Source: Actinomycetes bacterium (lineage in GTDB: Bacteria > Actinomycetota > Acidimicrobiia > Acidimicrobiales > Acidimicrobiaceae). From it: DNA of 64,000 nucleotides. Every line of letters begins with the position of its first letter. The first letter of the stretch is position 1. Positions 42,796 through 51,187 of this stretch are shown piece by piece. The DNA is taken from contig JAJZFV010000046.1 in NCBI GenBank assembly GCA_021805205.1, positions 1-64,000 of the forward strand, read 5' to 3'. A program made the position numbers and the translations under genes. A model generated the notes under the pieces. That model made no database searches. It saw nothing but the letters and a program-made list of their open reading frames with translations, and was not told the DNA's origin.

Positions 42796-43680
42796 TTAGA
42801 TCTCGAATTTCGTCTCAGTCAACTCTTCTGAGACCTGCCACAACCTTCTAGCTACCTCTTCATCGAGGGCGAGAGCTGGTGCCTCAACCTTTGTCGGTCG
42901 CCCTCGCATTTCAAAGGGTCCGCGCGGTCCAAGATACAGCCAGCTATCACATTTAATTTGAGAAGCCTCGATGGCGGGCAATGCTCCCTTTTTTGCGCTC
43001 TGAGCGACTAAGACCTCGATGAACTTAGGGATCATAGCTCTGGCATTGGCCATCTTTTGTCCAGTAGTCGTAAGTGAGGTAGAGGCAAACCCGGGGTGAG
43101 CGCTGAGCGATACCGCCTCAGAATTGGCTTCACGTAATCTTCGATCAAGTTCGATTGAAAAGAGGAGGTTAGCTAATTTGCTTTGGCTATACGATTCCCA
43201 AGGGGAATACGACCTTTCACCATTCAAATTATCGAAGTCAATCTTTCCCCTCTTTGCCGCAATCGAAGAGATGGTTATTACTCGCCCTTTTGCCTCTGAT
43301 ACTAGGTCAATCAAGGCAGCAGTTAGCACAAAGTGACCGAGGTGATTGGTGGCAAATTGAACCTCGAAGCCCTGCGGTGAGAGGAGCCTCACCGGTGGCG
43401 CCATAACACCTGCGTTATTGAACAATAGGTCAACTTTGCCGGTCCTAGCGCGCAATTCGATCGCTGACATGAGTGTCGAACCAATGTCCGAAAGATCAAA
43501 TTTGACAAGCTCAATCTCCGAACCCTTTGCCACCTTCGATAGCTCAATCCGGGTCTGGCCGAGCTTCTTTTCATCTCTGCCACAGATGTAGACAGTGTTA
43601 TCGGGTACTTGAACGAAGTGCTTCGCGATTTGCAGCCCTATGCCACTCGTGGCACCGGTAATTACTACGTTCATTGACAT
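42796..43680 (-). CDS. Short-chain dehydrogenase/reductase (SDR)
   Basis: 294 residues. Rossmann cofactor motif 'ITGATSGIGLQIAKHF' at the N-terminus, 'LFNNAGVMAPP' near 88-98, catalytic Ser in 'ITISSIAAKRG' and the Tyr-x3-Lys pair in 'ESYSQSKLANLLFS' near 158-170. The insert and length resemble retinol-dehydrogenase/WW-oxidoreductase-like SDRs; NADP preference is likely from the early Arg/Lys (CGRDEKK). Substrate unknown. It is upstream of cheA on the same strand and follows the best sigma-28-like box of that operon, so it may be co-transcribed with chemotaxis genes. Confidence 0.88.
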   Translation of the reverse strand: MSMNVVITGATSGIGLQIAKHFVQVPDNTVYICGRDEKKLGQTRIELSKVAKGSEIELVKFDLSDIGSTLMSAIELRARTGKVDLLFNNAGVMAPPVRLLSPQGFEVQFATNHLGHFVLTAALIDLVSEAKGRVITISSIAAKRGKIDFDNLNGERSYSPWESYSQSKLANLLFSIELDRRLREANSEAVSLSAHPGFASTSLTTTGQKMANARAMIPKFIEVLVAQSAKKGALPAIEASQIKCDSWLYLGPRGPFEMRGRPTKVEAPALALDEEVARRLWQVSEELTETKFEI

Positions 43681-43719
43681 CTATGGTTCCCTCTGAGACA
43701 AATGACGAACTTCTTTGCA

Positions 43720-43747
43720 TGATCGGCAAAAGTCTCTTCAACTTTTA
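43720..43747 (-). promoter_or_regulatory. Sigma-28-like promoter before the SDR-che operon
   Basis: Minus strand TAAA (43747-43744), 16 bases, then GCCGATCA (43727-43720); consensus spacing is 15 and the -10 is GCCGATAA. The start would fall ~33 bases before the SDR ATG. It could drive SDR and, by readthrough, cheA to the CheX-like genes. Confidence 0.6.
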
Positions 43748-43892
43748 GCTCTTCATTGAGAGTAAACAATACACCACAGAGAAATTTCCTTAAATTTTCA
43801 AATTTTCAACCGCGATACAAAAAAACGTCGCAGATCCGGTTTATTGTGTTTATAGAAAGTTACCTATAAGCCCTAGTGCGCAAGGAGGCGCT

Positions 43893-44138
43893 TTGCTCGT
43901 TCTAACTCGCCGAATCAACCAAAGCATCGTGGTCTCGGACAATATCGTAATAACTATCCTAGATATCCATAGAGATCAAGTAAGAGTCGGTATAACTGCA
44001 CCACGTGACGTAGAAATCCACCGCGAAGAGGTTTATTTGGCGGTAAAAGCTGCAAATGAAAAGGCCGCAATGGAAGTTGCGACCTTAGGTATAGATATAA
44101 GTATCATCCCAGCTCCGGCAGAGGAAGCCAAAGAGTAA
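43893..44138 (+). CDS. csrA: Carbon storage/translational regulator CsrA
   Basis: 81 residues. 'MLVLTRRINQSIVVSDNIVI' and 'VRVGITAPRDVEIHREEVYL' are the complete CsrA signature, including Arg44-type RNA-binding residues. CsrA blocks translation of mRNAs with GGA in the ribosome site, classically flagellin (hag) in Bacillus, and is sequestered by FliW. TTG start with AAGGAGG upstream. Its stop codon is directly next to the stop of fliW on the opposite strand. Confidence 0.96.
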   Translation: MLVLTRRINQSIVVSDNIVITILDIHRDQVRVGITAPRDVEIHREEVYLAVKAANEKAAMEVATLGIDISIIPAPAEEAKE

Positions 44139-44633
44139 CTAAGGCTGCTTTCGATCCTCTGCCCTTAACGCAAGTGCTACCGGGTGGTTTACCGAGTAAT
44201 TGGAGTCCACCTGGACCACTTGAGCAGCCAACTTGCTCTTGGAATTTACCACAAGGGGTCCAAGCATATTAACGCTTGGCATTCCTCCGCTTTGCAATGT
44301 AACTATTAGAAATACGATGCACTCTTCGGCGTTTTCAACCCCGAGAAGACTCTGGGAGTAGTCATCCACATGAACTGGATAGTCGTCGACTACAAAACGT
44401 GGCTCAACAACTATCAAGGCTAACTCTGATGTCAAAGATCGCAAAACCATATAGGGACGGTAGTCGTCTCCAAGATCCAAAAGAGCAAACTTGCGCTCTG
44501 CAAAGAAGCCGGGCATCCCCTTTGGCATCGTAATTTCTGCTACGATCTCGTAGCTCGGCTTTACAGTCTCCATCGGCTTACCCGTCTCTTCACCGTCTTT
44601 GGTATCAAGAACATTAGACACCATCTTCTCCAT
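44139..44633 (-). CDS. fliW: Flagellar assembly factor FliW
   Basis: 164 residues. After ~25 extra N-terminal residues, the beta-barrel FliW pattern appears: 'ITMPKGMPGFFAERKFALLD', 'YMVLRSLTSELALIVVEPRF', 'VFLIVTLQSGGMPSVNMLGP', 'LVVNSKSKLAAQVVQVDSNY'. FliW binds CsrA and flagellin competitively, so it couples filament subunit level to translation. It is the last gene of the flgN-flgK-flgL operon and runs tail to tail into csrA with no gap. Confidence 0.93.
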   Translation of the reverse strand: MEKMVSNVLDTKDGEETGKPMETVKPSYEIVAEITMPKGMPGFFAERKFALLDLGDDYRPYMVLRSLTSELALIVVEPRFVVDDYPVHVDDYSQSLLGVENAEECIVFLIVTLQSGGMPSVNMLGPLVVNSKSKLAAQVVQVDSNYSVNHPVALALRAEDRKQP

Positions 44634-44640
44634 TCTACTT

Positions 44641-45522
44641 TTAGTTTAAATAAGTCGCCAATGATGGCTGTGCAACCTTGGCCGTCGCGTAAAGAGTCAC
44701 CTGATAATTCGACATAGCCTGTTGATACTGAGTAGTAACAGCAGCTACGTCGACGCTTTGAATTCCACCTAGTTGGTTCGACAACGTCTGTTGGGTCAAG
44801 GTGGTCTGCTGTGAGATGGAGGTCATCTCTTGAAACTGAGATCCGATCTGCCCCGCCGAAGACTGAATATTTGAAAATGCAGCGTCAAACTTTGCGATGT
44901 CACTTTGAAGATTGGCCGGCGAACCACTTGATAGGTCAGTTACGATCTGATTGAGCGCAACTATCATATTTGAGCCACCACTACCACCTAAAGGATCGGT
45001 TACACTTGAAGGAAGCGAAACTCCCGGGGCAACGGTCCTAGTCGGGGAAGTAGTGTTTCCGAGGTAGTTACCACTTGAATCGTAAGCAGCTGTGGCACCT
45101 GATGTTCCACCAAAGATCGCAACTCCTAAGTACTGAGTGTTTGCCACATCCATGAGAGACTGCAGGTTACCATTTAGCGATGTTGCTATTGCTTTTATAG
45201 AAGCAGGAGGGAGCGATGAATTGCCTGCCGAGAGCAGAGTTGCCCGAGCTTGCTGCATAATGTTCACGGCACTCGACATAGCTCCGTTTGCAACACCCAA
45301 CATCGCTAGACCGTCCTTAGCATTTGCAATCATCTGACTTGACCGAGCCAATGCACTCTGGACGTCAAGTAAGTTGTTGACCTGGGTTGGATTGTCACTC
45401 GGTTTGGAGATGTTCATCCCAGAGGCGAGTAGCTGCTGCAAGTTGGTCAGGTTACCTTGATCTTGTTGCACCGAATTTATGAGCATCTGTGCAAGTGAGG
45501 TATTTGCTATTCTGTCAGTCAT
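44641..45522 (-). CDS. flgL: Hook-filament junction protein FlgL (HAP3)
   Basis: 293 residues. Flagellin-like N-terminus 'MTDRIANTSLAQMLINSVQQ', 'LASGMNISKPSDNPTQVNNL', and C-terminal helix 'TTQYQQAMSNYQVTLYATAK' match FlgL, which joins hook to filament above FlgK. It starts 5 bases after flgK and ends 7 bases before fliW. The sequence is close to family length, with a small central variable region. Confidence 0.95.
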   Translation of the reverse strand: MTDRIANTSLAQMLINSVQQDQGNLTNLQQLLASGMNISKPSDNPTQVNNLLDVQSALARSSQMIANAKDGLAMLGVANGAMSSAVNIMQQARATLLSAGNSSLPPASIKAIATSLNGNLQSLMDVANTQYLGVAIFGGTSGATAAYDSSGNYLGNTTSPTRTVAPGVSLPSSVTDPLGGSGGSNMIVALNQIVTDLSSGSPANLQSDIAKFDAAFSNIQSSAGQIGSQFQEMTSISQQTTLTQQTLSNQLGGIQSVDVAAVTTQYQQAMSNYQVTLYATAKVAQPSLATYLN

Positions 45523-45527
45523 TTTCG

Positions 45528-46910
45528 TTATACCGTCGCAATCATCGATTGGATAATTGATGCCACAGTCGCAATCACCTTCGCCGAAGCCTGGTAGGCG
45601 TTTTGGTAGTTAACCATCTTCACCAATTCTTCATTGGTATTTACGCCCGCAACGCTGGCCAAGGCAGTAGATGCACTTTGAGACTGCGATGTCGCAGTTC
45701 CTAGAGTGCTCTTGGCAGTACTGACGTCTAACCCGACACCAGCCACGGCCAAGGTATATTGAGCGTCCGGAGGATTTGGCTGCGAGCCAAGCGCCGCCAC
45801 ACTAGACGCAATAGAACCATCCAACGGGGAATTGTTGTTAGTGGCGGTTGCAATTAAGTTGGGGTTTGATATGACCGCGGAGTTTATGGTTATGTTTTGC
45901 GCAGTAATGGTCGTGCCTGAGCCCGCAGTAAATAGATCGACTCCCTTTGGGGCAGTTCCGGTCGAAGCGTAGCCATAGCCGGCGGTCAATTGGTTGTTTA
46001 TCGCAGTAGCTAGGTTCGATGCAAACGAGTCGAGCTGACTGGAATACTTCGGCAGCGAGACGTTGAGCGCAGATAGCGATCCACCTATAGAACCCGACGT
46101 AACCGGCAAAGTTGCACCCGTTAGTCCAGAGACTATCGAGACCGGGGTAGTTCCAGTGGCTGGCATCGGTGGCGCCGTAGCGGCAGAGACGCTAAGGGTA
46201 TCTGCCATATTTGTATTGGCTAGGGTTATCCCACCCGAAAGAAGAGTTACTGATCCATCTGAATTGGTCTGCACCGTGGCACCGATAGCATCAGTGATCG
46301 AGTTGATGATCTGGTTCCGCTGATCGATTAGGGTATTGGCCCCAGAGCCCCCCTGATATTGAACTATCTGTTGGTTCAGTGATTCAACCTGGGCTAGCTG
46401 CTTATTGATAGCATCCACCTGAGATCCCACCTGAGCCACTGTAGTGTTGTAAAGATTGATGAGGCCTTGGCTATTGGAGTTAAGCGTCGTCGTTAATTGC
46501 CCAGCAGTCGTTAGCAAGGAGTTGCGAGCTGTAGTTAAATTCGGTTGATTGGAGAGCGTGTCAAAGGCGTTCCAAAGATTAGAGAGCTGCTCATTTACCC
46601 CAACTGGCGATGGCTCTTGGAAGTAGTTCTGTGCTGTTGAGACCGCCGAGTAGTAGGATTGAGCCGCTTGCTGCGATGCCGAAGATACGCGTGCCGTGGT
46701 CTGGAGAAATTGGGAGGTAATCTGCGAGATGGAGCTCACCGTTACCCCGCTACCGGTCCCAGTACCTGGAGTTACGATATCGGAGAGGTTGGCGGTTTCG
46801 CGAGTGTAACCAGGAGTATTGGCATTTGCTACGTTCTGGCTTACGGTGTCCAATCCTTGGGATTGGGCAAGGATCCCAGAGAGGCCGATATAGAGGCTGG
46901 AATTACTCAT
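45528..46910 (-). CDS. flgK: Hook-filament junction protein FlgK (HAP1)
   Basis: 460 residues. 'LYIGLSGILAQSQGLDTVSQ' and 'NVANANTPGYTRETANLSDI' in the N-terminal rod domain and the C-terminal 'NEELVKMVNYQNAYQASAKV' are diagnostic. The middle Ser/Thr/Gly-rich region is moderately short. It caps the hook and accepts FlgL. Four-base overlap with the flgN-like gene upstream. Confidence 0.95.
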   Translation of the reverse strand: MSNSSLYIGLSGILAQSQGLDTVSQNVANANTPGYTRETANLSDIVTPGTGTGSGVTVSSISQITSQFLQTTARVSSASQQAAQSYYSAVSTAQNYFQEPSPVGVNEQLSNLWNAFDTLSNQPNLTTARNSLLTTAGQLTTTLNSNSQGLINLYNTTVAQVGSQVDAINKQLAQVESLNQQIVQYQGGSGANTLIDQRNQIINSITDAIGATVQTNSDGSVTLLSGGITLANTNMADTLSVSAATAPPMPATGTTPVSIVSGLTGATLPVTSGSIGGSLSALNVSLPKYSSQLDSFASNLATAINNQLTAGYGYASTGTAPKGVDLFTAGSGTTITAQNITINSAVISNPNLIATATNNNSPLDGSIASSVAALGSQPNPPDAQYTLAVAGVGLDVSTAKSTLGTATSQSQSASTALASVAGVNTNEELVKMVNYQNAYQASAKVIATVASIIQSMIATV

Positions 46911-47392
46911 ATGCGTCCATCGACTAGAGAGATGGTTGTATCTCGAAACCTTTTGCCATCTCGTCCATATATCGAAGTCGGATTCGATGAATCCAACAAA
47001 GAGAGGACCTCGTCGGTTACGGCTATGCGTTGAGCTAGAAGACGAGATAGCCTCTCTTTGATCTCAGCTACGGTAGTTGTGGCTGATATCAAATTGGAGC
47101 GCTGCTCCATCAAGATTGTCTTCCAGGGCTCTGGGGCAAGTTCAGCGATCTTGGCCAATGGGGTCAATGGATCCAGATCGAGCGTAATGCATATGTCGGC
47201 TGAGACGACTCCTCGCCGAAGTTCAGCCTCTTTTATTGCTCCGAGCGCTTCATTAACTTCAGCTGTTGCGCTCATCAAATAACTATGTCTATTTCCTTCG
47301 ACAAGCAAGTACTCGGCGTCGAGTCGATACACCAACTTGTCCAGTAACGAAACTTCGTACTCTAGGACGTTAGATAGGTCGGAATAGTTCAT
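46907..47392 (-). CDS. flgN: FlgN-like export chaperone for FlgK/FlgL
   Basis: 161 residues, almost entirely helical: 'LSNVLEYEVSLLDKLVYRLD', 'NEALGAIKEAELRRGVVSAD', 'ATTVAEIKERLSRLLAQRIA'. This is the plan of FlgN, the cytoplasmic chaperone that delivers FlgK and FlgL to FlhA. The gene stands directly before flgK and overlaps it by 4 bases. A perfect GCCGATAA box lies 8 bases before the ATG. Sequence similarity to FlgN is low, as usual in the family. Confidence 0.78.
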   Translation of the reverse strand: MNYSDLSNVLEYEVSLLDKLVYRLDAEYLLVEGNRHSYLMSATAEVNEALGAIKEAELRRGVVSADICITLDLDPLTPLAKIAELAPEPWKTILMEQRSNLISATTTVAEIKERLSRLLAQRIAVTDEVLSLLDSSNPTSIYGRDGKRFRDTTISLVDGRI

Positions 47393-47399
47393 GTGGTTC

Positions 47400-47407
47400 T
47401 TATCGGC
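47400..47407 (-). promoter_or_regulatory. Sigma-28 -10 box directly before flgN
   Basis: GCCGATAA (47407-47400 on the minus strand) is identical to the consensus -10. The -35 at N15 reads TTAG rather than TAAA. The predicted start is within a few bases of the flgN ATG at 47392, so the message would be leaderless or nearly so. Confidence 0.5.
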
Positions 47408-47455
47408 AGCGAAAATATAAACCTAAAAAATTCAACTAATTCGGAAAATAATTCT

Positions 47456-48799
47456 TCACTTTGCAAGCATGCGTACTATTAGGGCTGGACGATGGCCATA
47501 GATCAGGAGTCCGTATCCCGGTGAAAGGCTTCGAAGCTCCCCATTTGCAAGGAGTTTATCGCCTCGGTCTCTATCTGCTTTAATTCGATTGCTTTTTACT
47601 TGACGATTTACCCCACTTATTTGTGACGCTAAATTGATAGTCAAGGGATCGCTTATGCCCCCCAAAAAAAGCTTTGCTCGATGGTTGTTCACGATCGACA
47701 TTGCACTGTCGTGGTATCGATGTGACAACTGAGCAAAGTCCTGATAGATAGAGATAACTTGGCCTCCGAATGAGGCGATCGTCGACACTACTTCATCGAG
47801 GTTGGCAACTGGAGCCAAGTTGGCCGCTTCATCAAAGACGAAAAGAGTCCTAGTTGAGCCCTGATTTGCATATATCTTGTCAAAGATGGTGGAGAGCAAA
47901 GTAGCAAACAACTGCCCCGCTTCAACCTGTCGGGTTGGAGGAGCAATGAGGTAGATGGTCATAGATTCTACCGATGGATCAAGGGTGGCAAGGTTCACCG
48001 CCTCTCCATCATTGGAAAAGCGCATCATATGAAATGGCTCGAGATATGCCTCTAAGGTCGTGACCGTAGATGATACGATCTTTTCATCCTCGGAAAAGAT
48101 CGCCAAAAGCCTCGCAAGTGATATCTGTTCGCCTTCACTTTTTAGCAATTGTCTAGGTTGCTCAAAGCTTCCCTCTTCTACCCAAGTCATCAACTCAACC
48201 AAGGAGCGACCTCCCACGAAAGCGGCGTGTAACAGCGATTCGAGAAGGCGAGCGGCTAGGGTCGCCCAAAACTTCGACTCCGAAGTACCTCCGGAAACTG
48301 CCATATTCGATGTAATAAGTGTCGCAATTCTCCTCCTCGATAGAGGGTCGCCCGACAGTGCTATCGGATCAAACTGACAATTTCCGTGGCTAGACGTTCC
48401 AAAGGGATCAAATACGTAGACTAGGCCGTACCTCTCTCTGTTGAGGTGGGTCGCCTCAAATAGGTCGCTCTTGACACTCGAGATAACGGCACTTCCTTCT
48501 CTAAATTGGACAATTGCTGGTATCGCGAGGCGTGATGTTTTGAAGGATTGGGTAGGACCAAAGACGCAGAGGGAATCCCGCTTCGCAAGCGAAATCTTCC
48601 GACCCCAAACGGTAGCTATTGATATAGAAGGATCGGGTTGCCTAAATTCCGAAAGGTTACTCAATTGCGAAACCGACCATCCTCCACGACTGGGCGACTT
48701 TGAGTTATTCGCACCACCGCTACTTCTTCTATCGCCAGATGAGACGATGTAGACGATCGCCAGAACAAAGCCAAAAACAATTGCAAATTGACCTTTCAT
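47456..48799 (-). CDS. Type IV coupling protein-like ATPase (VirD4/TraG)
   Basis: 447 residues. A membrane segment near the N-terminus, then a Walker A-like loop 'CVFGPTQSFKTSRLAI' in which the invariant Gly before Lys is Phe. Walker B and later motifs are good: 'FVFDEAANLAPVANLDEVVS', 'SIYQDFAQLSHRYHD', 'HRAKLFLGGISDP'. T4CPs pump substrate DNA or protein into a type IV channel. ATG 48799, with AAAGGAG upstream, is preferred over TTG 48826. Last gene of the T4SS-like operon; no relaxase or relaxosome gene accompanies it. Confidence 0.85.
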   Translation of the reverse strand: MKGQFAIVFGFVLAIVYIVSSGDRRSSGGANNSKSPSRGGWSVSQLSNLSEFRQPDPSISIATVWGRKISLAKRDSLCVFGPTQSFKTSRLAIPAIVQFREGSAVISSVKSDLFEATHLNRERYGLVYVFDPFGTSSHGNCQFDPIALSGDPLSRRRIATLITSNMAVSGGTSESKFWATLAARLLESLLHAAFVGGRSLVELMTWVEEGSFEQPRQLLKSEGEQISLARLLAIFSEDEKIVSSTVTTLEAYLEPFHMMRFSNDGEAVNLATLDPSVESMTIYLIAPPTRQVEAGQLFATLLSTIFDKIYANQGSTRTLFVFDEAANLAPVANLDEVVSTIASFGGQVISIYQDFAQLSHRYHDSAMSIVNNHRAKLFLGGISDPLTINLASQISGVNRQVKSNRIKADRDRGDKLLANGELRSLSPGYGLLIYGHRPALIVRMLAK

Positions 48800-48822
48800 T
48801 TCGAGGTTGGCTCCTTTCGTAT

Positions 48823-49956
48823 TCAACGGCTTTTATCGAGGTCCACCAAGGCGATTCGATCTTTAACCACCCAAAGAGCTGTTCCAACTGAAAGATCAAC
48901 GATCACATCGGCCAATGAGTGCGATACTCCTAGAGCCTTTACGAATTGAAGCGCATCGTCTACTCCTTGGCGAAATGTCACAAAGATCTCTACTGCACCC
49001 ATGAGGCCAGATCCGACTGATGATCGTTGCAGATCACCTATGGAGTGAGTTACAGCAATATTGGATACCTTTACTCCTCTAGCTAGCTTGAAGTAGCGCT
49101 CAATCCAACTAGCTATCTCGGGGTTATCTAAAAGTGCCCACAGTTCATCGATGCCCACCATCGATACCTCCGATACTCCTGCCAATTTGGCACTTCTAAG
49201 TGAAGCAAGAACAAGGGCGACCCTAAGAGAGAGGTGGTCCGAGGCCATGTGATCCGAGAGATCCACAACTCCCCCACGCGTAATTACCTCAAAGGAGTCT
49301 TCGCTCCCCGGGGAGACAGAAGAGATCAATTTGCTCTTTTTCAATTGACTACAGGCCGAGATTAAAGGATCGAGATCACCAATTCGATAGTGGCCGCGCC
49401 ATTGGGCAGGACCACGGCAATCGTCGAGATACTCTAATTTTTCAATAAGGAGGTCGATATTGGCCTCACTCGCCATCGACTGCACGCACTCCCACAGGGC
49501 AGCGATCTCCATCTCAGCCAGTCGGCGTCTAAGACCATAGGCGCATGCGACACTAGCTATCTCGAAGTTGGAGTCCCGTATCGCAACTCTTCCGTGGTGA
49601 GGAAATAAGGGATTGATTGGTCGATCGAGAAAGTTGCACCCCAGCCCCGACATCCGCCCTTTTACGTCACCTTTGGGATCAAAGTAGATTGATCTTTTCT
49701 TCTGACCCTTGTAAAGCAAAGATTCAAGAAGTAACGACTTGCCCTGGCCCAGTGAGCCAAAGATCAGGATATTGGGAGACGATATAACGCCGTCTGCCAT
49801 CAATGCATCGATATCGAATTTATAGTGGCCACCAAAACGAGATCTACCAAGAATTTCACCATCAACATCATCGAACCACTGTCCAAAGGGAGCGGCGAAT
49901 TGTGCTGCGGAGATAATCGATTCGGTCAAATAACGAGTAGCCCTCTTTTGAACCAT
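48823..49956 (-). CDS. VirB4-like conjugation ATPase
   Basis: 377 residues. Intact P-loop 'ILIFGSLGQGKSLLLESLLY' near 60-78, followed by 'KKRSIYFDPKGDVKGRMSGL', and Walker B 'VSMVGIDELWALLDNPEIAS' with the acidic pair. The C-terminal 'VTHSIGDLQRSSVGSGLMGA' is typical of the VirB4/TrbE AAA+ motor. It is much shorter than classical VirB4 (~800), lacking most of the N-terminal domain, and resembles the compact actinobacterial form that partners SCO6880-type proteins. Four bases separate it from the preceding SCO6880-like gene. Confidence 0.85.
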   Translation of the reverse strand: MVQKRATRYLTESIISAAQFAAPFGQWFDDVDGEILGRSRFGGHYKFDIDALMADGVISSPNILIFGSLGQGKSLLLESLLYKGQKKRSIYFDPKGDVKGRMSGLGCNFLDRPINPLFPHHGRVAIRDSNFEIASVACAYGLRRRLAEMEIAALWECVQSMASEANIDLLIEKLEYLDDCRGPAQWRGHYRIGDLDPLISACSQLKKSKLISSVSPGSEDSFEVITRGGVVDLSDHMASDHLSLRVALVLASLRSAKLAGVSEVSMVGIDELWALLDNPEIASWIERYFKLARGVKVSNIAVTHSIGDLQRSSVGSGLMGAVEIFVTFRQGVDDALQFVKALGVSHSLADVIVDLSVGTALWVVKDRIALVDLDKSR

Positions 49957-49959
49957 CGG

Positions 49960-51177
49960 TTACACCGCCACCGGATTTATATGCTCCCACGTCTCTCGCA
50001 AAGTGCCGGCGAATCCGTGAAGTCGAATCGAGCAATCTGCTTTAGCGCTAACTGATACGTTTGTCTCAAATGAACTATTTGCCACCAAGTAAAAGGCGAA
50101 GTTTGCGCCAAGTACCTCATTCGACAGATCGGCTTCGGCCTCTTCTAGAGCTCTAGCTGACTTGATAAGCGCCATCGACCGTGAAAACCCCTTCGAGTTT
50201 CGCCAAAGAACCTTGGCGTCGATACGACTTCGGCGAGCTCGAATAGATGCTGCATATCTTTGCTGGTTTACCGAAGATAGTTCGATAATTAGCGCCCTTA
50301 TCGACGATATTTTCGCGAAAAGCGAGAATATTTCTCCAAATCCTCCAGAAAATCTTCCAAAGTCAGTAACCCCCCAAAGTTGGTAGCGTCCGCCCCTAAC
50401 GACGATGGCGTTGATTCGATAGCGTATTCCTCGGGAGTCCCCCTCTTCGAAGAAGTGCTCAGAACAGAAGAGGGCGATCTCTTGTCGATTCAGTACCTTA
50501 AAGCTCGCGATCTCCAAGTTCGAGGCCATGGTTCGAATCAAATCACCTTCGATCCCTCCTATAAATTCCCTGTCGTGGCCACTAAAGCTCGCTACCAAGT
50601 GGCTTCGAATCCCAGATCGAGGAAGCGTTTCATCGCGACTATGAATGATTCGTAACTTTGCACCTTCGCGACTTGTGATCTCAAGTAAGCGCTCTATCCA
50701 CTGTGCTGTAGCCATAAAACGCTCCTTCTCGTCGTCGAAGAGTAACTGAGGTGGCCGCTTGGCTTGGAAACGAATCACAATTAAACCTCGTCGATCCTCG
50801 GCAGCGAAACAGTTAGCCTTACCTCTAAATCTCCTACCTGGAGCGAAGAGACGACGACTTTGGCTCGCCCGCCTTTTGCAGTCATTTGCTACAAATCTTT
50901 CCAAGTTGGGTTCTTTAAAGCTACAGATGAGACTCCTGGCAGTGGAGCACAAAAGACCAGAGGCGATAAATTGTGTACTTCTACCCTGATAGATCGGAGC
51001 CATCAATGCAACAGACGTCGCGATTAGCGCCAAGCCAAGGCCCAGATTAACCACTCCAAATAAGGTCAGCACCGCAATTAATCCAGCAAATGCGGCCACG
51101 AGCGTGGCTAGTAGGTTTGTATTTGCCACCCGAATTCGAGTTGCGAATTGAAAGTCACTTAGAACGTACCGTCTCAT
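49960..51177 (-). CDS. SCO6880-like T4SS membrane protein
   Basis: 405 residues. Two TM helices near 20-60 ('LLATLVAAFAGLIAVLTLFG', 'GLGLALIATSVALMAPIYQG'), as in PrgI/SCO6880 proteins of actinobacterial conjugative elements, then a long soluble domain. In the second domain I do not see catalytic motifs; in other actinobacteria this protein partners the short VirB4 ATPase and supplies the domain it lacks. It is rich in Arg and Ser. Name by context and layout, from family knowledge; similarity cannot be scored here. Confidence 0.7.
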   Translation of the reverse strand: MRRYVLSDFQFATRIRVANTNLLATLVAAFAGLIAVLTLFGVVNLGLGLALIATSVALMAPIYQGRSTQFIASGLLCSTARSLICSFKEPNLERFVANDCKRRASQSRRLFAPGRRFRGKANCFAAEDRRGLIVIRFQAKRPPQLLFDDEKERFMATAQWIERLLEITSREGAKLRIIHSRDETLPRSGIRSHLVASFSGHDREFIGGIEGDLIRTMASNLEIASFKVLNRQEIALFCSEHFFEEGDSRGIRYRINAIVVRGGRYQLWGVTDFGRFSGGFGEIFSLFAKISSIRALIIELSSVNQQRYAASIRARRSRIDAKVLWRNSKGFSRSMALIKSARALEEAEADLSNEVLGANFAFYLVANSSFETNVSVSAKADCSIRLHGFAGTLRETWEHINPVAV

Positions 51178-51187
51178 CTATCTCCTC

